DNA of 6,624 bases from Collinsella aerofaciens (GTDB lineage Bacteria; Actinomycetota; Coriobacteriia; Coriobacteriales; Coriobacteriaceae), in contig RPYR01000273.1 in the NCBI GenBank assembly GCA_008671285.1, positions 1-6,624 on the forward strand, given 5' to 3'. This document shows positions 5,636-6,624 of this stretch, piece by piece. A program made the translations under genes and the position numbers. Below the pieces are notes generated by a model that was not told where the DNA came from, made no database searches, and saw nothing but the letters and a program-made list of their open reading frames with translations. Every line of letters starts with the position of its first letter. The first letter of the stretch is position 1.

Positions 5636-6624
5636 ATGAAACAGTACACGGTTGCTATTTTGGGCGCGACGGGAGCCGTGGGCACCCAGATGCTCGAGTG
5701 CCTAAACGAGCAGGAGTTCCCGGTTGGCAAGCTCAAGCTGCTGGCGAGCGCGCGTTCTGCGGGCAAGACCGTCGAGTTCCGCGGCGAGCAGATCGTGATC
5801 GAAGAGGCTTGTCCCGAGGCCTTTGAGGGCTGTGACATTGTGCTTGGAGCCGCCGGCGACGACATCGCGAAGGAGCTACTGCCCGAGGCCGTCAAGCGCG
5901 GCGCCGTCGTGGTCGACAACAGCCACGCCTTCCGCATGGATCCTGAGGTGCCGCTGGTCGTGCCCGAGATCAATGCCGACGACATCAAGTGGCATCACGG
6001 CCTTATCGCCAATCCCAACTGCGCGACCATCATCGGCCTGGTTCCCACCTGGCCGCTGCATCAGCTCGCCGGCGTGAAGCGCATGATCGTCTCCACGTAT
6101 CAGGCGGCTTCGGGTGCCGGCGCTCCCGGTATGGCCGAGCTCGAGGCTCAGCTGGCCGCCCTGGGCCGCGGCGAGGAGATTCCCGAGCCGCGCGCATTTG
6201 CCGCCCAGCTGGCGAGCAACCTGATTCCGCAGATTGGCGGCGTCAAGGAGGAGGGCTTTACCTCCGAGGAGATGAAGCTGCAAAACGAGGGCCGCAAGAT
6301 CATGCACCTGCCCGAGCTGCGCGTGAACTGCACCTGCGTGCGCGTGCCCGTGCTGCGCTCGCACTCCGAGAGCATTACGCTTGAGTTTGAGCGCGACATT
6401 ACGGTTGACGAGGCCCGTGCTGCGCTGGCTGCCGCTCCGGGCGTGAAGCTGGTTGACGACATGAGCGCCGAGGATGCGCACGATCGCTTCCCCATGCCGA
6501 TGGATACGTCCGACCAGGATTTGATTTGGATCGGTCGCATGCGCCGCGACATCTCGAACCCCGAGGCCGCGCGTGGCATCACCTTCTGGTGCTGCGGCGA
6601 CCAAATCCGTAAGGGCGCGGCAAC
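5636..6624 (+). CDS. asd: Aspartate-semialdehyde dehydrogenase, 5' part (3' end outside window)
   Basis: The open frame runs from ATG 5636 to the window end without a stop (329 complete codons). The product reduces aspartyl-4-phosphate with NADPH to aspartate-4-semialdehyde, the branch point between lysine and threonine/methionine synthesis. Seen in the sequence: Rossmann-fold GATGAVG (10-16); VVVDNSHAFRM and VVPEIN; the active-site ANPNCAT with the nucleophile Cys129; STYQAASGAG with Gln156; and RVPVLRSHSESI with His243, matching the family's catalytic His. GITFWCCGDQIRKGAA near the end corresponds to the family's C-terminal D-N-L-x-K-G-A-A region, so only a short tail (probably some 15-40 residues) is missing. 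The start has AAAGGGGG four bases upstream. The order lysC then asd on one strand matches the order of reactions. The single-domain family is about 330-370 residues, consistent with this. Confidence 0.95.
   Translation, partial: MKQYTVAILGATGAVGTQMLECLNEQEFPVGKLKLLASARSAGKTVEFRGEQIVIEEACPEAFEGCDIVLGAAGDDIAKELLPEAVKRGAVVVDNSHAFRMDPEVPLVVPEINADDIKWHHGLIANPNCATIIGLVPTWPLHQLAGVKRMIVSTYQAASGAGAPGMAELEAQLAALGRGEEIPEPRAFAAQLASNLIPQIGGVKEEGFTSEEMKLQNEGRKIMHLPELRVNCTCVRVPVLRSHSESITLEFERDITVDEARAALAAAPGVKLVDDMSAEDAHDRFPMPMDTSDQDLIWIGRMRRDISNPEAARGITFWCCGDQIRKGAA

Noticed and set aside
1..6624. tRNA, rRNA, CRISPR array, phage or toxin-antitoxin content
   Set aside because: I saw no cloverleaf-like segment, no regularly spaced direct repeats and no mobile or defence gene. 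The window is filled by housekeeping and biosynthetic genes.

Overview
This GC-rich window, with strong G/C preference at third codon positions, carries a compact cluster of aspartate-family amino-acid biosynthesis genes behind two housekeeping genes. Codon style, gene content and the bare arrangement of thrC, thrB, lysC and asd suggest a high-GC Gram-positive bacterium. My best guess is the Coriobacteriia (Collinsella/Olsenella-like); this is inference from general appearance, not from a marker gene. All gene products recognised here are well-known families.

Layout. Positions 1-479 (+) hold the 3' part of a 5'-methylthioadenosine/S-adenosylhomocysteine nucleosidase gene. After 38 bp comes engB (518-1108, +), a ribosome-assembly GTPase. 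A 258-bp convergent gap follows; most of it is one long imperfect palindrome (1187-1373) that runs into the last codons of thrB. thrB (1367-2248, -) encodes homoserine kinase. Its upstream gap (2249-2451) contains a strong ribosome-binding site, a second unrelated palindrome (2262-2373) that ends one base from that site, and a GC hairpin (2420-2439) that looks like the thrC terminator. thrC (2452-3969, -) encodes threonine synthase. A 103-bp divergent gap separates thrC from lysC (4073-5461, +), an aspartokinase with two ACT regulatory domains; this gap contains a 35-nt stem-loop that abuts the thrC ribosome-binding site. After a 174-bp gap with two hairpins and an 11-bp tandem duplication comes asd (5636 to beyond the window end, +), aspartate-semialdehyde dehydrogenase. 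asd has no stop codon in the window.

How the genes work together. LysC phosphorylates aspartate and Asd reduces aspartyl phosphate to the semialdehyde, the branch point to lysine and to homoserine. ThrB and ThrC turn homoserine into threonine. Only homoserine dehydrogenase (hom), which links the two pairs, is absent from the window. The upper-pathway genes point right and the threonine-specific genes point left from a shared control region at about 3970-4072.

Nothing in the protein-coding content looks like an undescribed system. The parts most worth a second look are non-coding: two different long palindromes that bracket thrB and touch its stop codon and its ribosome-binding site, and the stem-loop in the thrC leader.
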